A DNA stretch of 8,140 nt from an uncultured Armatimonadota bacterium (GCA_903915615.1 CAIWTR010000406.1:1-8140), one strand, 5' to 3'. Positions 1-6,250 are shown, counted from the stretch's first letter. Made by a program: numbers and translations. Notes: a model not told the origin generated them from the sequence alone.

Positions 1-308
1 CTCGGGAGGAAGAGCTCATCTATGATGCCGGTTATGCCGAAAAGGTCCTCGCCGCGTTCATCAACAATGGCCAACTCGTCACCATCCCGGCAAAGCTCAA
101 GAAGCAGCGTGTGGTCCTCGATTACATCGTCCAGCGCTTCAAAACCGGCCGCGGTTACCATGAACTCGATGTCAATGCGTTGCTAAAACCTCTCCACCCG
201 GATGTCGCGACGCTCCGCCGCCTCCTCATCACCGAGAAGCTGATGACTCGTGAGAACAGCATTTATGTGCGTGTGACAAGTGAGATTGCTCCTGATGAAG
301 CATCTTAA
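1..308 (+). CDS. DUF2087-containing protein, C-terminal part (5' end outside window)
   Basis: The frame is open from the left edge (first full codon at 3) to a TAA at 306-308, so only the last ~101 residues are visible. They match my memory of the DUF2087 pattern: a 'VLAAFINNGQLVTIPAKLKKQ' type lead-in, a conserved 'RFKTGRGYHELDVN' segment, then 'HPDVATLRRLLI' and a short basic end ('LMTRENSIYVR'). DUF2087 domains occur alone or behind a winged-helix DNA-binding domain in small, probably regulatory proteins. Whether an HTH lies upstream cannot be seen. The GTG at 111 lies inside the domain, so it is unlikely to be the true start. The gene converges on the secreted-protein gene at 372-689, with a stem-loop between them. 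The molecular function of DUF2087 is not established. I am confident in the family and make no claim about the role. Confidence 0.75.
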   Translation, partial: REEELIYDAGYAEKVLAAFINNGQLVTIPAKLKKQRVVLDYIVQRFKTGRGYHELDVNALLKPLHPDVATLRRLLITEKLMTRENSIYVRVTSEIAPDEAS

Positions 309-319
309 AGGACACAAAG

Positions 320-359
320 CCCCCCGGACATCCACGACGTTGTGAACATCCAAGGGGGC
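320..359. terminator. Stem-loop between convergent genes, possible bidirectional terminator
   Basis: The arms GCCCCC (320-325) and GGGGGC (354-359) can pair around a 28-nt loop, and the loop contains its own near-palindrome CACGACGTTGTG (333-344). The element starts 12 bp after the DUF2087 stop and ends 12 bp before the stop of the minus-strand gene. On the minus strand the stem is followed by a T-rich stretch (TTTGTGTCCTTT). On the plus strand there is no good T-tract. The position between two converging stops supports a terminator; the long loop and weak T-tract argue for caution. Confidence 0.4.
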
Positions 360-371
360 GTGTGTTACCGC

Positions 372-689
372 TTAGTAGCGGGAGCCGCGGCTACGGGATG
401 AACCGTAAAGGCTGCCGCCGCCGAAGCTGCTGGAGCGGGATGAGCCATAGAGGCTTGGTGGGCTGATGCGTGTGCCGGCGGAGCCGGTGAACGGGTTGAT
501 GTTGCCCTTTGTCGTCCAGTTGTTGCTAAACGAGCTGTCCTTCGTAGAGCGGAAATGTCCCTGGGTATAGGAACCATCCTTCTTTGTGTAGCCGCTGACA
601 AACGATGAGCTGTAGCTGCTGCCGGTGCCTTGTGCGAAGGTCGGGGCGATGACCGCGGCGACCGCGGCGAGAGCCAAGAGAATTTTCAA
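372..689 (-). CDS. Small secreted Ser/Gly/Tyr-rich protein with a 'GNxNPxTG' motif, TTG start
   Basis: The protein has 105 residues. Residues 1-19 form a typical Sec signal peptide (MKILLALAAVAAVIAPTFA, cleavage probably before Q20), so the product is probably exported. The middle (about residues 34-73) contains 'YTKKDGSYTQGHFRSTKDSS' followed by 'NNWTTKGNINPFTGSAGT'. This matches a pattern common in small exported hypothetical proteins of Gram-negative bacteria (a 'G.Y...H.RS..NN...GNvNPyTG..GT' type). The C-terminal third is low complexity, with the octamer SLYGSSRS present twice (79-86, 93-100). The start is TTG at 687-689: it gives a complete signal peptide and is preceded by AAGAGG with 5-nt spacing, and no in-frame ATG suits better. 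The gene stands alone. The function is unknown, and a structural or surface role is only a guess. Confidence 0.75.
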   Translation of the reverse strand: MKILLALAAVAAVIAPTFAQGTGSSYSSSFVSGYTKKDGSYTQGHFRSTKDSSFSNNWTTKGNINPFTGSAGTRISPPSLYGSSRSSSFGGGSLYGSSRSRGSRY

Positions 690-694
690 CCAAA

Positions 695-700
695 CCTCTT
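695..700 (-). promoter_or_regulatory. Shine-Dalgarno AAGAGG that fixes a TTG start
   Basis: Read on the minus strand, AAGAGG lies five nucleotides upstream of the TTG at 689-687. This spacing, together with the full signal peptide that begins at the TTG, decides the non-ATG start of the small secreted protein. Further upstream on the minus strand a TATAGT hexamer (near 740) could be a -10 box, but I see no convincing -35. Confidence 0.55.
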
Positions 701-790
701 CTGGAGAGCATCCAGTAAGTCCGGACGCCTCCGTGCCGACTATATCAGTGTGACATCCGGTCTGGATGCGTACCGCATGGAAACCGGTAA

Positions 791-813
791 GCGTGCTGGG
801 GAGGGGGGCACGC
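791..813 (-). terminator. Stem-loop just after the first HNH gene
   Basis: GCGTGC (791-796) and GCACGC (808-813) form a perfect 6-bp stem around an 11-nt C-rich loop (minus-strand sense), ten bases past the stop of the 824-1690 gene. Only a weak T-containing stretch follows on the minus strand, so efficient intrinsic termination is uncertain. A second tiny palindrome (ATGCG-tac-CGCAT, 766-778) lies just beyond. Confidence 0.3.
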
Positions 814-823
814 GATACGAAAC

Positions 824-1690
824 TTAGCGCTCAACTGGCATCAGGGGATGCTTTTGCAGCATCAAGGCCTCCCGCGTTCCTCCAAGCTGGAAGGCATTGT
901 CTGCCCAGTCGAAAGGGGCATCGAAGCGATGGATCGCCCGATGGTGATTTGGACACACAAGCACGAGGTTTGAAAGGGCATCCGTGCCGCCACGCGAGAT
1001 CCAGTGGATATGATGCGCCTCGCAGATATCGCTCCCGTATGTCTCACGAGGTGACCACGCGCACAGCTGGCAACATCCATCGTAGATGTCCCTTAGTTCC
1101 AGAACGTGCTGACGGGACCGAGTCGCGATGGTTTCCTGGAGACGTTGCATCCGATTTTGATGTGATTCATCCGCGTAAGTAATCCGGATCAGCTCGCGGA
1201 CACGGTCGGGGTTATCTGTCATCAGTGCGGCTTCCAGCTCATCCTCCGGGAGTAGCTTTGCCCGGGCATCGGATGGAAAGTCGCGACAGAAGGAGCGTAA
1301 CAGGGCATCATCGGTGGCTGTAATTTGCTTCACCGCGGCGTTACCTTGGAACGATTGACCGAGGATGGCTGCATTTGATGTGCACGATAGCGCACGTATT
1401 ATCGGCTCAGCATTTGGTAGATGGTCGATGTTAAAGTAGCGGCTCCGCTCTAGATCTCCCCAAACCCGATAGGTACCGTAGCGATATGTCTCCGGATTAC
1501 GCGTCCGCGCGCGAATCAGGAGTTCAGCCGCCATCGTGTATGTGCCATCCGCACGCCGGGTGAATGCCCACAAACTCTCTCCCGGCTCGATGCCGTGGAG
1601 CAGCGCATTCTTCTGATTTAGGTGGAACGATGCCCCATAATTCAGGTCCCACTCACGGTTCTTGGCGGTCCAGTAGTAGAGTAAGGGCAT
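824..1690 (-). CDS. HNH endonuclease with N-terminal PUA/EVE-like domain (putative modification-dependent restriction enzyme)
   Basis: The protein has 288 residues. The C-terminal HNH (beta-beta-alpha-metal) nuclease domain is clear: C207-x2-C210, then 'CEAHHIHW' (223-230, with the catalytic-type HH at 226-227), G-G-T-D, N241 in 'LSNLVLVCPNHH', and C246-P-N-H249-H250 ending with H254. The two Cys pairs and the HxxxH end fit the zinc-stabilised HNH subclass. Residues ~1-90 begin 'MPLLYYWTAKNREWD', continue with 'LNQKNALLHGIEPGESLWAF' and then the turn 'RRADGTYTMAAELL'. This looks like a PUA/EVE-superfamily fold of the kind that reads modified bases by flipping. That assignment is from pattern memory, not a search. 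Residues ~120-200 are a helical linker. In known PUA-superfamily/HNH fusions the nuclease cuts DNA carrying modified cytosines, which suggests restriction of modified phage DNA. No methyltransferase is adjacent, in keeping with type IV enzymes. No clear Shine-Dalgarno precedes the ATG. The gene is divergent from a second HNH gene. Confidence 0.8.
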   Translation of the reverse strand: MPLLYYWTAKNREWDLNYGASFHLNQKNALLHGIEPGESLWAFTRRADGTYTMAAELLIRARTRNPETYRYGTYRVWGDLERSRYFNIDHLPNAEPIIRALSCTSNAAILGQSFQGNAAVKQITATDDALLRSFCRDFPSDARAKLLPEDELEAALMTDNPDRVRELIRITYADESHQNRMQRLQETIATRSRQHVLELRDIYDGCCQLCAWSPRETYGSDICEAHHIHWISRGGTDALSNLVLVCPNHHRAIHRFDAPFDWADNAFQLGGTREALMLQKHPLMPVER

Positions 1691-1830
1691 TGTGGATATC
1701 GTACGGTAATGTGGGGTGTAACTGACAGTCTCGCTTAGTGACGCGGATTTATAGTTAGATTGTGAGACATGGAACTGGTTAGTAAGTTGAGGCTGATCAA
1801 AGATTCGATACCTATCTGTAAATCGATCGA

Positions 1831-1848
1831 CTCAACTATAGTGTTGAG
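1831..1848. promoter_or_regulatory. Palindrome in the divergent HNH-HNH intergenic region (possible operator)
   Basis: CTCAAC (1831-1836) and GTTGAG (1843-1848) form a perfect 6-bp inverted repeat around TATAGT, and the inner ACTATAGT (1835-1842) is itself palindromic. A further GTTGAG copy lies at 1786-1791. The 206-bp region (1691-1896) is visibly AT-richer than its surroundings and must hold the promoters of both divergent HNH genes, so a shared operator is reasonable. The TATAGT could double as a -10 box, but I find no -35 at proper spacing. No regulator gene is adjacent. Confidence 0.3.
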
Positions 1849-1896
1849 CACCGAATTCCCATCGTAATGTATATTTAGCCATTCTTTTTTATTACC

Positions 1897-2856
1897 ATGA
1901 ACACCCCTATCTACATCGGAGTTACTGACAACGACTGGTACCGATTCCACCTAAATGCTGGATCGACTGAAGTCAACTTCTGGAGGCCTGGTGGTGGCTC
2001 GTTCAAGGTGTTGGATTATGGTCAGCCGTTTGTATTCAAGTTGAAAAGCCCGGTCAACAAACTTATAGGATTCGGCTTCTTTGCCGGTTACCATCGGCTT
2101 CCCGTGTCGATGGCTTGGTATGTGTTCGGCAAAGGGAATGGAACTCCCGATGTTGCAGCACTACGAAGTCGGTTGTCACACATGGCTGACCGCAACAACA
2201 TCGGTGCTGTTTCCGCCCAAGCAGATCCTGAAATCGGTTGTATTGCCTTGTCGGATTGCGTCTTCCTTCCTGAGCAGCTTGCTTTGGATGCTCCATCCGA
2301 TTGGAAGCCAAATATCGTAAGTGGGAAGACTTACGGCTCCGACCAAGGTTTCAATGAAGTCATGTGGCACTGGATCCGGGTGAACAGGCCACTGGCTGAC
2401 ATGGTGCGTGATCCGATCGACATCACTGAGCCAGACTCTGATGTCGTTCCTGCTCAATTTGGAAATGCGTACCTGACACGCGGCAGGCTGGGGCAGTCCG
2501 GTTTCCGGTTGCAGATACTCAAGAACTACGAAAACACTTGTGTCTTTACCGGTGAACACACCCTTCCGGTATTGCAGGCAGCCCACATCAAACCGGTGAG
2601 TACATTCCGTAACAATGCCGTTACCAATGGGGTTCTGCTCCGAGCCGATGTTCACATCCTGTATGACCAAGGCCTAGTAGGTATCGATCAGGATTACAGG
2701 CTGCGGGTAAGCCCCGCAATCCGCGAACAATATCTGAATGGCGTCAACTACTATGCGCATGATGGTCAGGCAGTTAGAAAGCTGCCTGAGATTCCATCGC
2801 ACCGTCCAAACCGAGAGCATCTGGCGTGGCATATGGAGAATGTGTTTGTGAAGTAG
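1897..2856 (+). CDS. HNH endonuclease of the predicted restriction endonuclease type, with its own N-terminal recognition-like domain
   Basis: The protein has 319 residues. The C-terminal nuclease shows the classic layout of COG3440-like HNH enzymes: 'GRLGQSGFRLQILKNY' (195-211), 'TCVFTG' (C215), 'LQAAHIKP' with H230, 'NGVLLRADVHILYDQGLVGI' with N244 and H253, and a C-terminal 'NREHLAWHMENVF'. The N-terminal ~170 residues start 'IYIGVTDNDWYRF' and include 'EVNFWRPGGG', 'FVFKLKSP', 'GFGFFAGY', 'IGCIAL' and 'WKPNIVSGKTYG'. This conserved N-domain, recurrent in such HNH proteins, resembles a PUA/EVE-like beta barrel and is the likely DNA-reading part. It is not closely similar to the N-domain of the 824-1690 protein. 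The ATG fits the usual start of the family, but no Shine-Dalgarno precedes it (TTCTTTTTTATTACC). The predicted role is defence against foreign or modified DNA; the substrate is unknown. A nearby 229-bp gap (2857-3085) shows no gene I can support. Confidence 0.82.
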   Translation: MNTPIYIGVTDNDWYRFHLNAGSTEVNFWRPGGGSFKVLDYGQPFVFKLKSPVNKLIGFGFFAGYHRLPVSMAWYVFGKGNGTPDVAALRSRLSHMADRNNIGAVSAQADPEIGCIALSDCVFLPEQLALDAPSDWKPNIVSGKTYGSDQGFNEVMWHWIRVNRPLADMVRDPIDITEPDSDVVPAQFGNAYLTRGRLGQSGFRLQILKNYENTCVFTGEHTLPVLQAAHIKPVSTFRNNAVTNGVLLRADVHILYDQGLVGIDQDYRLRVSPAIREQYLNGVNYYAHDGQAVRKLPEIPSHRPNREHLAWHMENVFVK

Positions 2857-3085
2857 GATTTACTCCTTTCTTAGATCCTAGAATCCAAATTTCCGTCGTC
2901 GGACATTCAGAAATGTAGCCTGAACACTTTCCGTCCTCTGACATCGCCCCAGAGTAATCAGGTTTAACGTATTTTTCCCTTCGCATTGATTTTTCTGTCA
3001 CAAACCCCTCATCTCCCGCGACTAACTTGCAGAACGCTACAAACATCCGGAACTAACCGGACCGTGGCCGAAGGAACCAAGCGCG

Positions 3086-3463
3086 ATGAGAAACACTCCC
3101 TCCATAACAACCACGACCCTCGGCATTGCCATCGGCTCTGCATTGGCAGCAAACCTCCTAACCGGGTGTGGGAATGCCGGACACGCATCCGGTACGAAGA
3201 CATCACCAAAGCCAACCGTCCATGTGCTGATTGACCGCTCGCACTCTACGGATGCCGCACGCAATCGGCAGCTTGCGACAGCCAAGGCCATCCACCTCAA
3301 GCTGGCATCCACCGCCGACATCCACCTTTGGGCTTACGATAGCACCGCCGTGGAAGTCGTTGCCGCGGGCAGCCACGGAAGCCTGCCCCTACAGAGATTT
3401 TGGCAATCACATTTCTGGAATATCACCGCGCTATCAGCAGGAATCACCATGAGTTATCAATGA
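3086..3463 (+). pseudogene. Lipoprotein with N-terminal part of a von Willebrand A domain, truncated at a REP palindrome
   Basis: The reading frame has 125 codons and starts at an ATG preceded by AAGGA ten bases upstream. Residues 1-28 are a signal peptide ending in the lipobox L25-T26-G27-C28, so the product would be a lipid-anchored lipoprotein. Residues 44-93 ('VHVLIDRSHST' onward) look like the first strand and helix of a vWA domain, with the MIDAS-type D50-x-S52-x-S54 and the following strand 'ADIHLWAYDSTAVEVV'. A vWA domain is normally ~180 residues, with further MIDAS residues (a Thr and an Asp) that are missing here. From nucleotide 3365 (residue 94) the frame is encoded by a 30-bp repeat that also occurs in the array at 5685-6190. 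The last ~25 residues are not vWA-like. The simplest reading is a gene cut short by repeat insertion or deletion. A genuine short lipoprotein is possible but less likely. Confidence 0.55.
3365..3394 (-). repeat. Solitary REP-like palindrome inside the vWA lipoprotein frame
   Basis: This 30-bp segment matches the first 30 bases of the 159-bp array unit (compare 6003-6032) at all but about three positions. It has the same architecture: GGGCAGCC (3367-3374), a 6-nt loop, GCCTGCCC (3381-3388), and CTAC (3389-3392), i.e. GTAG at the 5' foot when read on the minus strand. One stem pair is mismatched (C3373/C3382). Similarity to the array stops soon after CTACAG, so only the palindrome is shared. 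Confidence 0.75.
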
Positions 3464-3483
3464 AATTAGCCATGGTTTTGCAC

Positions 3484-3488
3484 GGAGG
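3484..3488 (+). promoter_or_regulatory. Shine-Dalgarno GGAGG of the nuclease-helicase gene
   Basis: A perfect GGAGG sits seven bases before the ATG at 3496, making this the clearest ribosome site in the window. It supports 3496 over any downstream start. Confidence 0.7.
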
Positions 3489-3495
3489 ACATTGA

Positions 3496-5673
3496 ATGAG
3501 TGCTTCGAGTCGTACATACACTGCGTGGACCTATTCCGATGAGAGTGAGCGGGAAGTCTTTGATCAAATTGAGCAGCTTGACATACATGCCTTGCACCTC
3601 TGGCCATCCGTACACTTTGGTACTCTGCGAGAAACTGATCTCTTCATGGTGCACAGTGAATATGGGCCCTTCGTCGCAGAAATAAAGAGCCATACCATCG
3701 ATAAGATTACTTCATTCGGCTACTACGAATGGGAAGTAAAGTTAAATGGTCGGGGACAGAGTCCAATGAAACAGGCTGAAGACTGCGTTGTGCAGATCAA
3801 GGAGCTACTCAGGGACTACCGCGTTCATGGGCTATTCATCACACCAACCGTTTTATGGTCATCGATCGATCGAGGCGAGTGGCTGGCAAAGTTTCATGGG
3901 AATAACCGTGCCACTGCTATGGCAGATGAGATGATCTTTCGCGATGAGTGTCTCACAAGTGGCGCTACATTCGAAGCTGCGTTGTTGCGCATACGGCTGA
4001 AACGTGCCAAAACCCCAGCGGCCTCCCCAACGCGAGTTCCTGAAGCCACCATCAAGACGCTCATAGATGTCCTTGGTGATCCGAAACCACCCGTTCTGTC
4101 CAATATTGACCGACGGCGGCTTGAGTACTTCGAGGATACTTACGGCAAGCAGGCACAGAGGCACCTCCCAGTTGGAAGTGGGAGACGTATAAGCTTGCAC
4201 GGCGCCCCAGGAACTGGCAAAACCTGGGCACTCCTCGCAATCGCCCGGCAGCATGCTGAAGCGGATAAGCGTGTGCTCTTCCTCTGCTACAACAGAGTCC
4301 TTCGGTCAGATGTCAGCCGAATGGTTCGCGGGATGAACAACCGCTCTCTCACCGATAATCTAACGATATGCACGATTTTCGACTACCTAAATCGATTCAG
4401 TCAGCATGTTGGGCTTGACATTGATCTGAATGAGAATGTGTTTGATGATTGGGCAGAATTGGTGGCTGGTGAGATTCCCAACTATTCAGATGATCAGGAT
4501 AGATTTGACGTTATCCTCGTTGATGAAGCCCAAGATATGCTCGACTACGTTGAGCCAGTGCTGGAGAACTGTATTACAGAAGCTGCAAGTATCGTCATTG
4601 GGGTCGGAGTTGGTCAGGAGCTGTACAACAAAAAGGCAAACGTCTCATGGCTAAGTCGCTATCCGGGAGAAAAGCAGCCGATTATCTGTCAAAACGTGTA
4701 CAGGTCACCGGCAAAATCATTTGTGGTTGCGCAAGCGATGCGCGAATCCAGCATCAAGAACCGGCGCATAACGCCGAACGTTGAGGATATCGCTGTTGGT
4801 CGCTGCATGAATCCCAATGTGAGTGTGACGCTACGAGATGCTTACGGGACTGGACCCGTTTTTCATAAACTCTCGTTTCCCAAGTCAGGAAAGAACTCTG
4901 CGGACCACTATGCTCGGCTTCTGACACAATTTATCAAGAACCGACGCAGTAGCCTTCGAAGTGGAGAGACACTTTCTGACATCCTGTTCCTTATACCCAG
5001 TCGAAAATCGGAGTACGTGGAATGGTTAAACGAAGCTCTCAGCCGCTGCAACATTAAGTCATACAACTATCTGGATGATGCGGCTCGGGACTCTGTGGCT
5101 GCAGATGATCAAGTGCGCATTTGTACTTACCATAGTGCCGGTGGAATTGAAGCTCAGATTGTCATCCTGCTCGATCTCAACTACCTTGATAGTGCAGAAA
5201 CAACGCTTGGACCTATTGAGAATCTCCTTTACATCGCGTTGACCCGGTCGCTGCGCGAGACTTACATAATCGAAAAGGAACAAGAGGAGTCGGTCTCTGG
5301 CAAGATGCTGGAGCAGATTACGACGGAGGTCAACCGCCTATTTACATCCAAAGTTGGTAAGCACTGGTATGAGAAGGCGAACATGGATGAGATCAAGGAA
5401 TGGGTCGAAGAGCGCTACGGAGCTGCACCTATTCCTTCAGCAACGGCTGCAGCTGCGGACGATGTTGAAGATTCAGATGACGTTACAGGCGAACATCCAC
5501 TAGAAGCTGATACTCCGACAGATGTTTCGGTGACAGAATCGGAATCTACTGATGCTCCAGCACTGACTGAGTCCAAGTGGGATTTACGGGCATGGCTATT
5601 ACGTTGGATAGACCCGGTGAGCAAACATTGGATGCGTGGGGCGAACCCGGAAGAGATGAAAAACAACAGCTGA
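3496..5673 (+). CDS. NERD-like nuclease fused to UvrD-type SF1 helicase (candidate single-gene defence protein)
   Basis: The protein has 725 residues. Residues ~15-130 look like a PD-(D/E)xK/NERD nuclease: E18/E20 in a helix, 'RETDLFMV' with D48, and 'PFVAEIKS' with E62-x-K64, the expected D...ExK set. The SF1 helicase motifs follow in order. Motif I is GAPGTGKT (236-243), motif Ia is 'VLFLCYNRVL' (~260-270), and motif II is 'VILVDEAQDM' (339-348). Motif III is represented by 'GVGVGQELY' (369-377), where the family norm is about GDxxQxIY, so the acidic residue is missing and Q374 is kept. Motif IV is 'QNVYRSP' with R403, motif V is 'TYHSAGGIEAQIV' (544-556), and motif VI is 'LLYIALTRS' with R584. 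Residues ~655-700 are an acidic Ala/Asp/Glu/Thr-rich tail, followed by a Trp-rich end. The family presumably unwinds and cuts DNA, and nuclease-helicase fusions of this sort (for example Nhi) act against phages. The gene starts 32 bp after the truncated vWA frame and ends just before the 159-bp repeat array. Confidence 0.85.
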   Translation: MSASSRTYTAWTYSDESEREVFDQIEQLDIHALHLWPSVHFGTLRETDLFMVHSEYGPFVAEIKSHTIDKITSFGYYEWEVKLNGRGQSPMKQAEDCVVQIKELLRDYRVHGLFITPTVLWSSIDRGEWLAKFHGNNRATAMADEMIFRDECLTSGATFEAALLRIRLKRAKTPAASPTRVPEATIKTLIDVLGDPKPPVLSNIDRRRLEYFEDTYGKQAQRHLPVGSGRRISLHGAPGTGKTWALLAIARQHAEADKRVLFLCYNRVLRSDVSRMVRGMNNRSLTDNLTICTIFDYLNRFSQHVGLDIDLNENVFDDWAELVAGEIPNYSDDQDRFDVILVDEAQDMLDYVEPVLENCITEAASIVIGVGVGQELYNKKANVSWLSRYPGEKQPIICQNVYRSPAKSFVVAQAMRESSIKNRRITPNVEDIAVGRCMNPNVSVTLRDAYGTGPVFHKLSFPKSGKNSADHYARLLTQFIKNRRSSLRSGETLSDILFLIPSRKSEYVEWLNEALSRCNIKSYNYLDDAARDSVAADDQVRICTYHSAGGIEAQIVILLDLNYLDSAETTLGPIENLLYIALTRSLRETYIIEKEQEESVSGKMLEQITTEVNRLFTSKVGKHWYEKANMDEIKEWVEERYGAAPIPSATAAAADDVEDSDDVTGEHPLEADTPTDVSVTESESTDAPALTESKWDLRAWLLRWIDPVSKHWMRGANPEEMKNNS

Positions 5674-5684
5674 CGTGACTACAT

Positions 5685-6190
5685 GCGGGCAGGCGTAGAA
5701 GCCTGCCCCTACAGGACCATTTTCGAAATTTGAATCGCATTCGGACAATCGCAGATTCATCCAGCCGCCAACATCAACCGAATAAGTCATTCGTAGGGGC
5801 AGGCCTCTGTGCCTGCCCTTTTAGCGTTTCGTCATCGGAATACGCGGGCAGGCTTGGTGGCCTGCCGCTACAGGACCATTTTCGAAATTTGAATCGCCTT
5901 CGGACAATCGCGGATTCATCCAGCCGCCATCATCAACCGAATAAGCCATTCGTGGGAGCAGGCCTCTGTGCCTGCCCTTTTGGCGTTTCGTCATCGGAAT
6001 ACGCGGGCAGGCGTGGAAGCCTGCCCCTACAGGACCATTTTCGAAATTTGAATCGCATTCGGACAATCGCAGATTCATCCAGCCGCCATCATCAACCGAA
6101 TAAGCCATTCGTAGGGGCAGGCCTCTGTGCCTGCCCTTTTAGCGTTTCGTCATCGGAATACGCGGGCAGGCGTGGAAGACTGACCCTACA
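5685..6190. repeat. Tandem array with a 159-bp period, three full units plus a partial fourth, each full unit a pair of inverted REP hairpins (BIME-like)
   Basis: Units begin at 5685, 5844, 6003 and 6162 (each starts GCGGGCAGGC), so the period is exactly 159 bp. By eye, units 1 and 3 differ at about three positions, and unit 2 differs from unit 3 at about nine. Each full unit holds a minus-oriented hairpin (GGGCAGGC, 6-nt loop, GCCTGCCC, CTAC) at 5687-5712, 5846-5871 and 6005-6030, and a plus-oriented one (GTAG, GGGCAGGC, CTCTGT, GCCTGCCC) at 5793-5818, 5952-5977 and 6111-6136. About 80 bp separates the two within a unit, and ~27 bp separates units. The fourth unit stops after its first hairpin (6164-6189), whose right arm has decayed to GACTGACC. 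The GTAG foot is the signature of REP elements mobilised by RAYT (TnpA-REP) proteins, but none is encoded here. The array fills the 577-bp gap between the helicase and the oxidoreductase, and I see no real gene in it. Confidence 0.92.
5797..5825 (+). terminator. REP hairpin with T-tract, possible terminator of the nuclease-helicase
   Basis: The perfect 8-bp GC-rich stem GGGCAGGC/GCCTGCCC with loop CTCTGT is followed directly by TTTTAGCGTTT on the plus strand, 124 bp past the helicase stop. This has the shape of an intrinsic terminator and recurs in units 2 (with TTTTGGCGTTT and a weaker left arm) and 3 (TTTTAGCGTTT). It is a structural inference; the T-tract is short. Confidence 0.45.
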
Positions 6191-6250
6191 CGGAGCTGGA
6201 GTTTTTCTCGAGCTGTTGGATTTCTCTACACAACACGCGTCTCAGGCATT

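Noticed and set aside
766..1182. Plus-strand 138-codon frame antisense to the first HNH gene
   Set aside because: It is a shadow of the HNH domain coding strand, with no domain or hydrophobic pattern.
2176..2670. Minus-strand 164-codon frame antisense to the second HNH gene
   Set aside because: It is an antisense shadow of conserved HNH sequence.
2774..3046. Minus-strand 90-codon frame across the end of the second HNH gene
   Set aside because: It overlaps the conserved HNH C-terminus antisense, shows no recognisable motif, and lacks a clear ribosome site.
3086..5673. vWA lipoprotein and nuclease-helicase as a functional two-gene system
   Set aside because: The vWA frame lacks most of its domain and is interrupted by a repeat, so the 32-bp spacing alone does not support a working pair.
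5821..6108. Minus-strand open frame of 95 codons in the same array
   Set aside because: Same cause: an exact 53-codon period, with the protein repeat mirroring the DNA repeat.
5685..6190. CRISPR array
   Set aside because: The 159-bp period is conserved along the whole unit, there are no variable spacers, and no cas genes are present.
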